From: Pseudomonadota bacterium
Lineage (GTDB): Bacteria > Pseudomonadota > Gammaproteobacteria > Steroidobacterales > JBCBZW01
Length of the DNA stretch: 64,000 bases
Direction of reading: 5' to 3'
Assembly (NCBI GenBank): GCA_039193195.1
Contig: JBCCWS010000018.1
Location: 43,493-107,492, forward strand
Below, in pieces: positions 16,801 to 24,394 of the stretch (position 1 is its first letter; each line of letters starts with the position of its first letter). Position numbers and translations under genes: made by a program. A model generated the notes under the pieces. That model was not told the origin of the DNA. It worked only from the letters and a program-made list of their open reading frames with translations, and made no database searches.

Positions 16801-18314
16801 CCGTGGACGAGCTCGAGCCCTACGATCTGTCGATCTTCTACGATCTAGACGATGCTGAGGCGGGCGACATCTACTACGGCGACCTCATCCTGGGCTCTGG
16901 CCCGGGCAACGAAGGCGACATCGGCAGCATCCCCGTCACCGTGGTGCGCGGTGCGGACGACGTCTCCATCGAGGTCGACTCGATGATGGCGGAGGTCGGC
17001 GATACGCTGAACTTCACCGTCACGGTGCAGCCCAACGCCACGCCAGAAGATCTCGCCTACGCCATCGAGACCGCCATCCCCGACGGCTTTACGCTGGATG
17101 AGGAGTCGGTTGCAGTGACCGCCGGTGAGGTGACGGTGAACGGTGACTCGATCGATTGGTCGCTGGTACAGGCGAGCGTTGAAGGTGCCACCAACAGCTA
17201 CACGGTGACCACCAGCGCCGAAGATGCGGCGTGCACGATGCCGGAAGTCGGCCAGGGCGGTGGCTATATCGACCTCGCGGCCTTCGGCTTCGAGCCCGGT
17301 GACACCGAGGGCGACACCATCACCGGCACCTTCGGCCTCGATCCGGAGCAGGTGAACTTCTACGGCAGCGACCGCGGAAGCCTCACCTTCACGGACGATG
17401 GCTTCGTCTTCTTCGAAGGCTCCCCGGGGGCGAACCCGTGGATCAACCAGTCGATCCCGTCCCTCGACGACCCGAACGATCTCTCCGCCATCTTCTGGCG
17501 GGACATGGAGATGGTCTCGAGCCCGTCTGACGGTCCTGAGGGCGAGCGCGGCGTAACCGCCATCACCCTCACCTGCGGCGGCGAGCCCTGCGCCTTCCTG
17601 GTCGAGTTCGATAACCTGGAGCCGTGGCCCGCAGGCGACACTTCCGACCGCATCGACTACGAAGCCTGGTACTGGGGCATCGTAGACGACGCGCCGGGTG
17701 CCTACGAGATCATCTACGCCTACGACAACATCAGCGGCTTCGCTGACGGCGTCGGCACGATCGGCGTGGAGGGTCCGGACGGGTCCATCGGTACGCAGGC
17801 GGCCTTCAACGATGTGGCCGTGAGCAATGGCGACTTCATCTGCTTCGATCTCGTGGGCGTGACCTTCGACCCCGCCGTGCTCACCTTCTCGGTGTCCGTG
17901 GATCCGTCCGCGGCCGGCCGTGACGTGGAGACGACGGCGACGAGCGTGGTCGACAACGCCGGCAGCGAAGCGGAGACGGCCAGCGTGAGCGTATCCGTGG
18001 GGGGCGAGTTCATCGACAGCGATGAAGATGGCATCGCCGACGCCGACGACAACTGCACGCTGATCTCGAACGAAAGCCAGTGCGATAGCGATGGCGACGG
18101 CTTCGGTAACCACTGCGACGCGGACTTCAACGACGACGGCTTCGTGTTCTTCCAGGACTCGCTGCTGTTCCGTGATGAAGGCTTCGGCAACCCGAGCGAA
18201 CCGCCCGAATACAGCGAGTACGACCTGAACTGCGATGGTTCCATCGACAACGATGACATCGACATCGGTCGCACCCTGTTCCGGGCCCCGCCTGGACCTG
18301 CCGGGGAGCTTTGA
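13896..18314 (+). CDS. Large secreted subtilase (S8) with PA domain and calcium-binding C-terminus
   Basis: 1472 residues. Signal peptide (1-27, ending GSANA), inhibitor I9-like propeptide (about 70-182), then a subtilisin catalytic domain with Asp217 (IIDSGING), His285 (DGHGTH), oxyanion Asn392 (SAGND) and Ser613 (GTSMSSPHVAG). A PA domain is inserted at about 450-550. Beyond 650 come Fn3-like and uncharacterised beta domains, then a thrombospondin-type-3/dockerin-like stretch (DSDEDGIADADDNC, DSDGDGFGNHCD, DLNCDGSIDNDDIDI) and the tail LFRAPPGPAGEL. It probably acts as an extracellular or surface endopeptidase and a candidate type II secretion substrate. Upstream it has 237 bp of non-coding DNA; downstream a strong terminator. 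Confidence 0.92.
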   Translation: MHNLPCRTALVASSLLVTLMAGSANASVDGDNQRSLLSKPVEMRELSLATKPNAGRVGSRVFRPERGLTGEHVYIITLAEPALAAYTGGVRGLARTAVDTRRGERKLNARSPASRAYMQHLRGQQDRFLSRTSRMLGRSAAPLNRYVAAVNGVSLRMTQAEAQRVARLPGVAMVERSVAMQLDTDAGPNFIGAPRVWSGEATGEAALGEGIIVGIIDSGINGDHPSFASMGSDGYEHINPYGDGVYVGECFDTPDLVCSSKLIGRYNFTQGSNPPAPTSEDTDGHGTHVASTAAGNFVDDVPFFDAEGNPIEFSVNISGVAPHANLIAYSVCAPLCPSSDVLNAIDQAILDGVDVLNKSISSPPGSPWEASLSLGALNARAAGISFAISAGNDGPGVGTVAEVNGAPWNGAVAASTHDRAFPTKTLDMFEGGDVAPPATITGRSLSPGITGTIVYAGDYANGDPDPEQCLNPFPPGTWSADEIVVCDRGAIARVQKCINVRDGGAAGCVLTNIPGGATSLADDPHVIPAIHIAEADGTALKAWMASGSGHVATIGEGGAPFSDEAAGDIMADFSSRGPYTGFDFLSPNVSAPGVSIYAAFADGIEYSFLGGTSMSSPHVAGSMALLRQTRPDWTDAEILSALMSTGVQEMRKEDGATPADAFDFGGGRVRVNQAANAGLLFDETAAGFEAANPATGGDPKDMNLASFANDACLSICSWERTVEAAVSDTWSSSSNGDFPVTVEPASFSLNAGDTQVITVTADVSAMANGEFAFAELVLTPAGGANPPTELQVAVTPSAGDLPNALVINTGRNAGSVTETIASIEVSDLQVQAFGLSKGDTERLAITGETGEFDPYDQPDGVGVSFFDVPADAIRVIVRTFDSEAPDADLFVGRDDNGDGEISLDEERCNSGTGGSDEFCEVTDVEGGTWWAAVINFTASDPEATDETSVNATAVAPSTGNFFAEGPGGPVDELEPYDLSIFYDLDDAEAGDIYYGDLILGSGPGNEGDIGSIPVTVVRGADDVSIEVDSMMAEVGDTLNFTVTVQPNATPEDLAYAIETAIPDGFTLDEESVAVTAGEVTVNGDSIDWSLVQASVEGATNSYTVTTSAEDAACTMPEVGQGGGYIDLAAFGFEPGDTEGDTITGTFGLDPEQVNFYGSDRGSLTFTDDGFVFFEGSPGANPWINQSIPSLDDPNDLSAIFWRDMEMVSSPSDGPEGERGVTAITLTCGGEPCAFLVEFDNLEPWPAGDTSDRIDYEAWYWGIVDDAPGAYEIIYAYDNISGFADGVGTIGVEGPDGSIGTQAAFNDVAVSNGDFICFDLVGVTFDPAVLTFSVSVDPSAAGRDVETTATSVVDNAGSEAETASVSVSVGGEFIDSDEDGIADADDNCTLISNESQCDSDGDGFGNHCDADFNDDGFVFFQDSLLFRDEGFGNPSEPPEYSEYDLNCDGSIDNDDIDIGRTLFRAPPGPAGEL

Positions 18315-18372
18315 TCTGCTAGCGATGAGCGCCGGGTGCTGAGGCGCCCGGCCTCGATTTGAAAGACCGTTG

Positions 18373-18405
18373 GCCCCGGTCGCTACGCGCGACCGGGGCT
18401 ATTTT
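18373..18405 (+). terminator. Rho-independent terminator after the subtilase gene
   Basis: Perfect 11-bp stem GCCCCGGTCGC / GCGACCGGGGC with a 5-nt loop, followed by TATTTT. A second imperfect GC-rich hairpin lies just before it (about 18331-18353). Confidence 0.85.
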
Positions 18406-18623
18406 GTGTCGCCCTGGAACGGCGCCGCGAGAATACTCGAGCGCTCAGGCCACTTTCCTCCACCTAAGGAGGATCTAAGGCAGGTGTGAAAAAGGGCGGG
18501 CTGCGCCGGTGGAGCCGCGACACGAAGGCCTCGCAACCTTACCAAGGCCCGTCTCAAAATCCGCGATGTGGCACGCGGCTGACAGCAGTTGCTCGAAACG
18601 GGAACGGCGCGAGACCCAGCTCC

Positions 18624-19253
18624 TCACACCTCGGACGCCCCCGGGTCAAAGCGCCAGATGACGGTATTGGTAACAAGACCCGGAATGTAATCGAAGCGGT
18701 CTATCTCCGCACCCTCAAACCCCTTGAACTGAAGCCACGCCTCATCGCTGAAGTAGTTCAGGCCCCACCACGGAACACGCTTCCTTCTGTGGCTCCTGAT
18801 CGGGTAGTAGAATTGGCCTACGTGCGGCTCCAGCCGAGTCGAGATCGACGGCACTACAACCACGTACGAACGCGCCACTCGGGAGATCTCGCGTACCGCC
18901 TCAGCAAGGGTCTCAATCGGCTGAATGTGCTCAAACACCCCAATCGACAACGCCACGTCGAACTCATCGTGTTCGAAAGGAAGATCAGAGGCATCCGCCT
19001 TGACGAAGCTGACGTTGGGGAAATCCAACGTCACATCTCGAATATCCACCCCCGTCACAGCAACGCCTTGGCTGGCCGCAAATCGGATGTAGTCCTCTCC
19101 AGAGCTGCACCCCACTTCTACAACACGACTAGCGGGGCGGGTAAGGCCACCTGAGACCAACCTGTTGAGACGATCGAGTCGTCGCGTCTTGAGCCTCTCA
19201 GCGATACCCGATGCTCGCCATATTCGCTTAGCTGACTCCGCCAGACCTGGCAA
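18624..19253 (-). CDS. Class I SAM-dependent methyltransferase
   Basis: 209 residues with a Methyltransf_11-type Rossmann fold. Motif I is VVEVGCSSGEDYIRFAA (about residues 44-60), the acidic ribose-binding residue is in VTGVDIRD, motif II region is ASDLPFEHDEFDVALSIGVFEHI, and post-motif RVARSYVVVVPS follows. The substrate is unknown; the C-terminal region (YYPIRSHRRKRVPWWGLNYFSDEAW) resembles methyltransferases acting on lipids, quinones or sugars in cell-surface pathways. It stands alone, on the opposite strand to the protease gene and separated from it by a terminator. Confidence 0.82.
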   Translation of the reverse strand: MPGLAESAKRIWRASGIAERLKTRRLDRLNRLVSGGLTRPASRVVEVGCSSGEDYIRFAASQGVAVTGVDIRDVTLDFPNVSFVKADASDLPFEHDEFDVALSIGVFEHIQPIETLAEAVREISRVARSYVVVVPSISTRLEPHVGQFYYPIRSHRRKRVPWWGLNYFSDEAWLQFKGFEGAEIDRFDYIPGLVTNTVIWRFDPGASEV

Positions 19254-19379
19254 TTTCTCGCTCCCTCGCCCTGTTAGCCCGTGATGCTACGGCGCGCATA
19301 TGGTTTGAACAAGCGCTTCACCACGAGCAAGTGGCCCATCATGCGTCATCGCTGGCGGTGGAGCTCGTTAACTCCCGCA

Positions 19380-20069
19380 TCAGGAATGCCGACGGGCACA
19401 CCACGGCTTAAAGCAACCCGCAGCGAGCGCCGCGGCGAGCGCAACACCTGCGCACGCCATCAAGGGGAGCGCCCAGACCGCGCCGAGCACCCACAGGGTG
19501 AGACCACTGAATAGGCACCAGCTTAGGGGCACGATCATCGATACCCACAGTGCCCAACCGCGCAGGGCGAGCAGACACACACCGAGCGTCGCTACTGCGG
19601 TCGGGTCCGGGTGGATGCCCACCACCTCGCCGCGACCGAAGCCCCCCGCCGTGGCGAACGCGAGCACGGGATAGCACAGGCCTAGCCAACACAGTACGGC
19701 CCCCACCCAAGGCACGGGCGCAGGATGCGATCGCTCCCCCAGAGCGAATTTCCCTGATAGGCCCAAGGCAGCCAGGAGCGCGCCCTGGCCGTAGAAGACC
19801 CAGGCGATCGGGCCTGCGGCCCAATTGAGGCTGGCGTACTCGCTCAACAGAAACCCGTAGCCGACCCACACCCACATCGCGGTTAGCAACAGCGCCACGC
19901 TGCGTCGATGTCCCCAGCGCAGCATGGGCAGTAACGCGAGCGTCCCCGCGAGGCTTAGCAGATGCAGCGGCCACTCGGTCGCGTTCACCCGCTCGATCAT
20001 CCGAAAGTAGACCTCCGCCGAGAAGGGAACGAAGTCAGCGAGGCGGTAAGTCAGCCACTCGCCGGTCAA
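19380..20069 (-). CDS. DUF6064-like multi-spanning membrane protein
   Basis: About 229 residues, six or more hydrophobic segments. The N-terminus LTGEWLTYRLADFVPFSAEVYFRMIERVNATEWPLH resembles the DUF6064 opening. The frame is open to 20234, but that extension lies inside the oxidoreductase gene; a TTG at 20067-20069 overlaps its TGA stop (TTGA) and places the family start correctly, so I choose it. The downstream segment WVFYGQGALLAALGL and FGRGEVVGIHPDPTAVATLGVCLL carries polar loop residues (H, D). The function is unknown. Last gene of a three-gene operon with a Tat oxidoreductase and a small membrane protein. Confidence 0.72.
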   Translation of the reverse strand: MTGEWLTYRLADFVPFSAEVYFRMIERVNATEWPLHLLSLAGTLALLPMLRWGHRRSVALLLTAMWVWVGYGFLLSEYASLNWAAGPIAWVFYGQGALLAALGLSGKFALGERSHPAPVPWVGAVLCWLGLCYPVLAFATAGGFGRGEVVGIHPDPTAVATLGVCLLALRGWALWVSMIVPLSWCLFSGLTLWVLGAVWALPLMACAGVALAAALAAGCFKPWCARRHS

Positions 20070-20992
20070 ATCGACTCCAGGTCGCGCACCATGCGCGCAC
20101 GGTGGTCTGGCGTCGGCATCGACCCCACGCCCGCACGCATGTTCTCGTGCATGTGCGCGAGCTGGCTGGTGGCCGGAATGGCACAGGCGACGGCGGGATG
20201 CGAGACGATAAAGCGCAGCAGGTAGTCCGCCCAAGTCTCACAGCCGAACGCGTCACGGGCCCAGCTCGGCACAGCATGCGAGCGCTTCAGGGTTCTGATC
20301 AGAGCACCGCCGTCGTAGGGGCGATTGGCGATCACGGCGATACCCCGTTCGCGGGCGATCGGTAACAGCCGTCGCTCCACATCCCGGTGGGTGATGTTGT
20401 AGGTCAGCTGGACAAAGTCGAGGTCTCGCGTCTCGAGCACGCGCTCGAGCTCGCGGTGGCGGCGGCCGTGCGAGGTGGTGACCCCGACGTAGCGCAAGGC
20501 GCCGTCTGCCTTGAGTTGCGCCAGAGTGTCGAGGTGCGCCTGCCAAGACATCAAGTTGTGCACCTGCAGGAGGTCGAAGGCCGGCACGTGCCAGGCCGCA
20601 CGCTGCGCATCGATCTGCTGCCTCGCCTCGTGGCTATTGCGCGTCCACACCTTCTCCGCTGAGAACAGCGTGTCGGGCACGCCTAAGCGTTGCAGGGCAT
20701 GGCCGAGCACCTGGGCTGACGAGCCGTACATGGGGGAGCAATCCACCATGCCGCCGCCGTGGGCGAAGAACGCGCGCAGCACCTCCGCCCGCGCATCGCG
20801 CAGGGCCGGGTCCGCCCCCACGTTGAAGGCGATCCAGGTGCCCATGCCGATGGGCGGCAAGGGCTGACCGTTCGGCAGCGTTAGCGCCGGTTCGTCGGCC
20901 CCGCTCACCCGCAGGGACCCGAAGCCTAGCGCTCCGACGCCGAGCGCCATGTGCTTGAGGACCTCCCGTCGTCGATACACCCGATCGTTCAT
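20066..20992 (-). CDS. Tat-exported aldo/keto reductase
   Basis: 308 residues. The N-terminus RRREVLKHMALGVGALGFGSL is a twin-arginine signal, so the enzyme is exported folded, implying a cofactor bound before export. The AKR barrel follows, with the catalytic tetrad readable as Asp84 (MVDCSPMYG), Tyr89, Lys114 (SAEKVW) and His145 (LLQVHNL). The C-terminal cofactor-binding region (IVSHPAVACAIPATSQLAHMHENMRAG) is typical. The substrate is unknown. It starts 3 bp after the small membrane protein and its stop overlaps the DUF6064 start, so all three are co-translated. A periplasmic aldo/keto reductase is unusual, since NADPH is normally cytosolic. Confidence 0.88.
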   Translation of the reverse strand: MNDRVYRRREVLKHMALGVGALGFGSLRVSGADEPALTLPNGQPLPPIGMGTWIAFNVGADPALRDARAEVLRAFFAHGGGMVDCSPMYGSSAQVLGHALQRLGVPDTLFSAEKVWTRNSHEARQQIDAQRAAWHVPAFDLLQVHNLMSWQAHLDTLAQLKADGALRYVGVTTSHGRRHRELERVLETRDLDFVQLTYNITHRDVERRLLPIARERGIAVIANRPYDGGALIRTLKRSHAVPSWARDAFGCETWADYLLRFIVSHPAVACAIPATSQLAHMHENMRAGVGSMPTPDHRARMVRDLESI

Positions 20993-20995
20993 CCC

Positions 20996-21418
20996 TTACC
21001 TCGTCGCGAGAAGTGCCTGCCGGTAGCGAATCACCGTTCCCAGCAGCAGCAGGAAACCGCCGAGCACGAAGGTCTTGTTGACGAACCAGTTGCTGCGCCA
21101 CATGGTCCAGTCCGGATCGGCCAAAAACCTCGCGAACAGCGTGACGATGATCGCAATCTCAGCGATCGATACGAGCAGCGCCAACCATCCCGCGTACGAG
21201 GCTCGTGTCAGCAAGGCCCAGCCGAGCCAGACGTGCACGACCGGCCAGAAATCCCAGTAAATGTAGCTCGCGAGTGGCTCGCCCCTCACCGCGGCGAAGG
21301 CCAACGGGAACAGGTATTTGATGAACACCGACCAGGCGGCGAGGACGAACAGCAGATGGGCGATGAAGGTCAGCCACCTCGATGGCCCATCTCCAATCGA
21401 GGCTGAGCCGCCGATCAC
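20996..21418 (-). CDS. Small four-helix membrane protein, function unknown
   Basis: 140 residues, GTG start. It shows about four hydrophobic segments (WLTFIAHLLFVLAAWSVFIKYLF, VVHVWLGWALLTR, WLALLVSIAEIAIIVTLF, NKTFVLGGFLLLLGTVI) with conserved-looking charged and aromatic residues between them (DFWPVVHVW). I do not recognise a family. It is the first gene of the operon with the Tat aldo/keto reductase and the DUF6064 protein and may be a membrane partner of the oxidoreductase, by context only. Confidence 0.6.
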   Translation of the reverse strand: MIGGSASIGDGPSRWLTFIAHLLFVLAAWSVFIKYLFPLAFAAVRGEPLASYIYWDFWPVVHVWLGWALLTRASYAGWLALLVSIAEIAIIVTLFARFLADPDWTMWRSNWFVNKTFVLGGFLLLLGTVIRYRQALLATR

Positions 21419-21825
21419 GCGCCTACACCTCGCCCAGCACGGACGATCGACCTCGCCTTAGGAGAGGCCCCACCGTGGAAAATGCGATCCCTGATCTGCA
21501 CCTGTCCGTCCGTGCGCCTGCAATGGCCCGTTGGACCTCCTGACCGGACCCTGGTTCCGAGGCACTTGCGCTGACCCTTGGCTCGGCGCGTGACGGCAGC
21601 ATGCTGCGCAAACAGATGGTGCTTCAAGGTTACTGACCAACGCCGAAGGCGGGCATTAGTTGCCTGCCATCGTATCGAGGACGCGCATCCGTGCGCTCAA
21701 ACCACGCCGCCAATAGCGTGGCATTCACGCTGCCTCCGCCCGGCGCCCGCTTGCTATCCTGTGCCGGTATCCGCCACGCTAGCAACGTATCCGCAGGCCC
21801 CAACAGCAATGCTCGATCGCACGCC
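21419..21825. other. Intergenic region between divergent genes, no gene seen
   Basis: About 400 bp upstream of both the membrane-protein operon (minus) and the ArsN2-like gene (plus). Short frames on both strands have no recognisable content. Promoters for both directions must lie here, but no convincing -35/-10 pair is apparent. Confidence 0.45.
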
Positions 21826-22257
21826 ATGAAAGCGCCGAACTCCACCCACCTGCCGGCCATCAGCGGGCTGCTCGCGGCCAACGGCCTGCCCACGGACGAT
21901 CTCGACGCGTTGGACCTGTCCTGGTTCCTCATGCGCGAGGCCGACGGGGCGATCGAGGTGGTGGGTGGCCTGGAGCCTTGCGGCCACACGGCGCTGATCC
22001 GCTCGGTGGCCACCGCCCCAAGCCTACGCGGGCGCGGACTCGCTCGCGCCCTGGTCCTGGCGCTGGAACACAGCGCCACCCGTCGAGGCCTCGACGAACT
22101 CTACCTGCTCACGGAGACCGCCGAGGGCTTCTTCAGCCGCCTCGGCTACGTCACACGCGAACGCGACCTAGTGCCGGAGCCGATTCGAACGAGTCGCCAG
22201 TTCTCCACCCTGTGCCCGGCCAGCGCCACGGTGATGTGCAAGCGGCTCGATCCGTAG
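21826..22257 (+). CDS. arsN2: GNAT acetyltransferase, ArsN2-like
   Basis: 143 residues from the ATG at 21826; the open frame extends 45 codons further upstream without family character. The acetyl-CoA binding motif A is SVATAPSLRGRGLARALVLALE. The segments LYLLTETAEGFFSRLGY and FSTLCPASATVMCK match the ArsN2 group, which in other bacteria is linked to arsenic resistance. No other ars gene is present in the window, so the arsenic role rests on family resemblance only. It lies at the left edge of a region full of decayed genes. Confidence 0.78.
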   Translation: MKAPNSTHLPAISGLLAANGLPTDDLDALDLSWFLMREADGAIEVVGGLEPCGHTALIRSVATAPSLRGRGLARALVLALEHSATRRGLDELYLLTETAEGFFSRLGYVTRERDLVPEPIRTSRQFSTLCPASATVMCKRLDP

Positions 22258-22326
22258 GGTCATTCGCCACGCAGCGCCGAAACCATCTCCGCCTCAGGGC
22301 GCACTGTCACGGAGCCGCGGGACCCG

Positions 22327-22870
22327 GTAGTCATCCTCGCCGAGCTGCGCGGCTTGCTCAATGCCGACCAGCGGACAGACGCCGAGTTGGCCGCTCCCAT
22401 CGCAGCGGCTCGCATCATGCACGATGAGGGTCACGATCACTGGGTCGGCAAGACCATCGGCCGTGGACGATCACAGAACGGCTAGCGCAAGGCGGCATGG
22501 GCGCTGCCCTTCTCGCCGCCCGCGCCGACGATCAACAATACGAACTGGCAACCTAGGCCTGTTGCTGAACGTTTGCGGGCGCTATCCCGAAGCTGAGGCA
22601 GTCTTTCGGGACTCGCTCGCCAAGCTGATCCAGGCTGGGGAGAGAACTACTACCAAGAGTCCATTGCCTGCCAAAACCTATCGAAATCGTTGATCGAGCG
22701 GGGTGCGTTAGAGGAGGCGTTGGAGCAAGCGCGCGCGGCCCTCGCCGTCGACGAGGCGTTCTATGGAGAAGGTCACCTGCGCATGGTACGGGCCAGGCGC
22801 TACGTCGCCAATGCGCTCGTGGCGAGGGGTGAATTCGACCAGGCGCTGGTGATCGCGCGATCCGCGCGGT
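22327..22870 (+). pseudogene. Decayed TPR-containing Ser/Thr protein kinase, body fragments
   Basis: Three plus-strand fragments of one kinase gene in shifting frames. From 22327 comes VVILAELRGLLNADQRTD and later HDHWVGKTIG; then a shifted frame reads WTITERLAQGGMGAALLAARADDQQYELAT (a Gly-rich ATP loop, about 22467-22552) and stops. From about 22544 a C-terminal TPR region reads TGNLGLLLNVCGRYPEAEAV; after another frame change near 22640 it continues ESIACQNLSKSLIERGALEE and AVDEAFYGEGHLRMVRARR to about 22870. The whole catalytic core is missing. The missing N-terminal head sits inverted immediately downstream on the minus strand. Confidence 0.72.
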
Positions 22871-22998
22871 CACTCGTCCGCGAGGCTTGGGTACTCGGTC
22901 TGGACTGCCGCCAGATACGCCTCACGAGCCGCGCCGTCAAGTTGGATGGGGGCGGCCTCGAAGGCGTCCTTCAGGGCTTTCCAGTGTTGATCGGTCAT
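22870..22998 (-). pseudogene. Inverted N-terminal head of the same decayed Ser/Thr kinase
   Basis: A 42-codon minus-strand frame starting at ATG 22996-22998: MTDQHWKALKDAFEAAPIQL, then GAAREAYLAAVQTEYPSLADE and a stop. This is the standard opening of bacterial TPR-type Ser/Thr kinases (W-x-R/K-x2-x2-F-x-A-A... R-x-x-Y/F-L). Its end (SLADE) would join directly to the VVILAELRGLL start of the plus-strand fragment, so a local inversion appears to have split one gene. Confidence 0.65.
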
Positions 22999-23071
22999 CC
23001 AAGTCAAGGCGGCTCGCAAGCACAGACGCTGGCAAAGAAGTTGATGAGATCATGAGCCGAATTTTAGCCAG

Positions 23072-23410
23072 TTGACTGACCCCACCTTCGATCGCATGGT
23101 CTGGCACAAGATGAAGCTAGAGTACGCCTCGATCTACGAGTCTGTATTGACGAACCAAGAGATTCTCGACCTCGTGAGACTTAACGAGTCAGACCTTGCC
23201 CAGGGGGTGCTCTCGAAGATGCCTCTGCGCATGCGGGAGGCCATGGTGGTGGGTCAGCAGGAGATGATGCTGCAGACTCAGCAGCCTTCGATGAAGGTGC
23301 AGCAGGAGATCGAGGCAGCGGTGCAGAAAGCGGCACAGTACAGGCGCGCCGGACGCTGCGAAGGCGACCGAGCGGGCCGCGCCGACCGCGCGTGGCAAGT
23401 GACCCAATGA
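23072..23410 (+). pseudogene. Truncated DUF2059-like gene
   Basis: A 112-residue frame with TTG start (or ATG 23097). Residues about 10-65 (WHKMKLEYASIYESVLTNQEILDLVRLNESDLAQGVLSKMPLRMREAM) match the C-terminal part of DUF2059 proteins, small secreted helical proteins of unknown function. The usual signal peptide and first half are missing, and the last 20 residues become Arg/Gly-rich, probably a frameshifted tail. I therefore call it a remnant; an intact short protein cannot be excluded. It lies convergent to the repeat-protein gene on the minus strand. Confidence 0.5.
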
Positions 23411-23477
23411 AAAAAGGGCGCGGCAACGATGCCGTGCCCTCGATAGACACACTGGGCAAGCGCGCTCGCGCGCGAAC

Positions 23478-24164
23478 TCAGGGAGAGCGCCAAGAGCCAG
23501 ATTCGACCCGCGTGTCGCGTGCGTAGATCAGGCGTGGGATGCCGAAGCTCCAATTGTACTTGCGCTGCAGGCGCGGAATACCAAGGCTCCAGTTGTACTT
23601 GCGCTGCAGGCGCGGAATACCGAAGCTCCAGTTGTACTTACGCTGCAAGCGAGCAACGCCGAAGCTCCAGTTGTACTTACGTTGCAACCTGGGAATGCCC
23701 AAGCTCATGTTGTAGTTGCGTTGCAGGCGAGGAATGCCAAGGCTCGTGACATCCGGACGCTTAATCATGTCCTCCGTAAACCACCAGGCTTGCCGGCTGT
23801 TGTTCGTTAGCAGCTTGAGGCCGAGGAGGTCCGAGAACGGTGTGTACCGGGCGCTACTCCCCGTGCGCGCGATCTGGGCAGGTGCCGCCATGGCGATCGG
23901 CCCGAACTCTCCGAGCAAGGCCTGGACCCGGGCGCCGCTCCCGAAAGCGGGACTGTTGCCGACCAGCGATCGCCCTTGTGCAATCTCCGCCGCGAAGGCC
24001 GCCGCTTGATCATCGCGGAACCCAGCCCGCACCAGCATAGAGGTGGCGTCTCCCTCAGATGACGGCGTGATCAGCTGGACTGTGCCGTCCGGAAACTCGC
24101 TACTGAGCTTCTGAGCGGCGTCCTGAGCCTGCTGCTCTGTCTCGTACAAACGCGCGATCGGCAT
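23478..24164 (-). CDS. Repeat-tailed small protein B, candidate modified-peptide precursor
   Basis: 228 residues from the ATG at 24162-24164 (the frame opens 5 codons earlier; the GGAGAAGG ribosome site fits the later ATG). Residues 1-95 (MPIARLYETEQQAQDAAQKL ... ALLGEFGPI) form a small alpha/beta domain resembling the YflT/general-stress-17M fold. A linker with ARYTPFSDLLGLKLLT follows. Then come five full 13-residue repeats GIPRLQRKYNWSF with small variations, a partial sixth (GIPRL), and a 16-residue polar tail. There is no signal peptide and no cysteine-rich core. It is a paralogue of the protein at 25917-26516, the two flanking an ATP-grasp enzyme on the same strand. I know no function; precursor-like architecture is the inference. 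Confidence 0.75.
   Translation of the reverse strand: MPIARLYETEQQAQDAAQKLSSEFPDGTVQLITPSSEGDATSMLVRAGFRDDQAAAFAAEIAQGRSLVGNSPAFGSGARVQALLGEFGPIAMAAPAQIARTGSSARYTPFSDLLGLKLLTNNSRQAWWFTEDMIKRPDVTSLGIPRLQRNYNMSLGIPRLQRKYNWSFGVARLQRKYNWSFGIPRLQRKYNWSLGIPRLQRKYNWSFGIPRLIYARDTRVESGSWRSP
23544..23738 (-). repeat. Five tandem 39-bp coding repeats (13-residue units), protein B
   Basis: Units in order: GIPRLQRNYNMSL, GIPRLQRKYNWSF, GVARLQRKYNWSF, GIPRLQRKYNWSL, GIPRLQRKYNWSF, then partial GIPRLI. The DNA copies differ at few positions. Invariant residues are Gly1, Arg4, Gln6, Arg7, Tyr9, Asn10 and Ser12. Every unit is basic and has no acidic residue. Confidence 0.95.
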
Positions 24165-24394
24165 GGACCTTCTCCGCAAATCGATTGGGTGCTGTTATGG
24201 AATGCTGGCGGTCTTCCGCAGCCATCTGCCCGATAATAGTCTCGTGGAAAGAGCGATGGACCGTCGCAACGTCAAATACTTGGCTCCTCTGACCCCGATT
24301 TGCGTCATGCGTTGGGGTAAGCCTCGTTGATCCATCATCTGAGCCCAGCTTCAGCGGCAAATAATGAGCGCACTGCCTGCCGCTGGAGTAGCAC

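Noticed and set aside
16845..18113. Long minus-strand open frame (422 codons) inside the subtilase gene
   Set aside because: Shadow frame caused by high GC. Its translation is His/Val/Gly/Asp-rich without domain motifs, while the plus frame has a full signal peptide, catalytic triad and repeats.
22182..22190. GATTCGAAC match to the tRNA T-arm as a possible att copy
   Set aside because: Only 9 bp, inside the ArsN2-like coding sequence, and not extended into the tRNA 3' end sequence.
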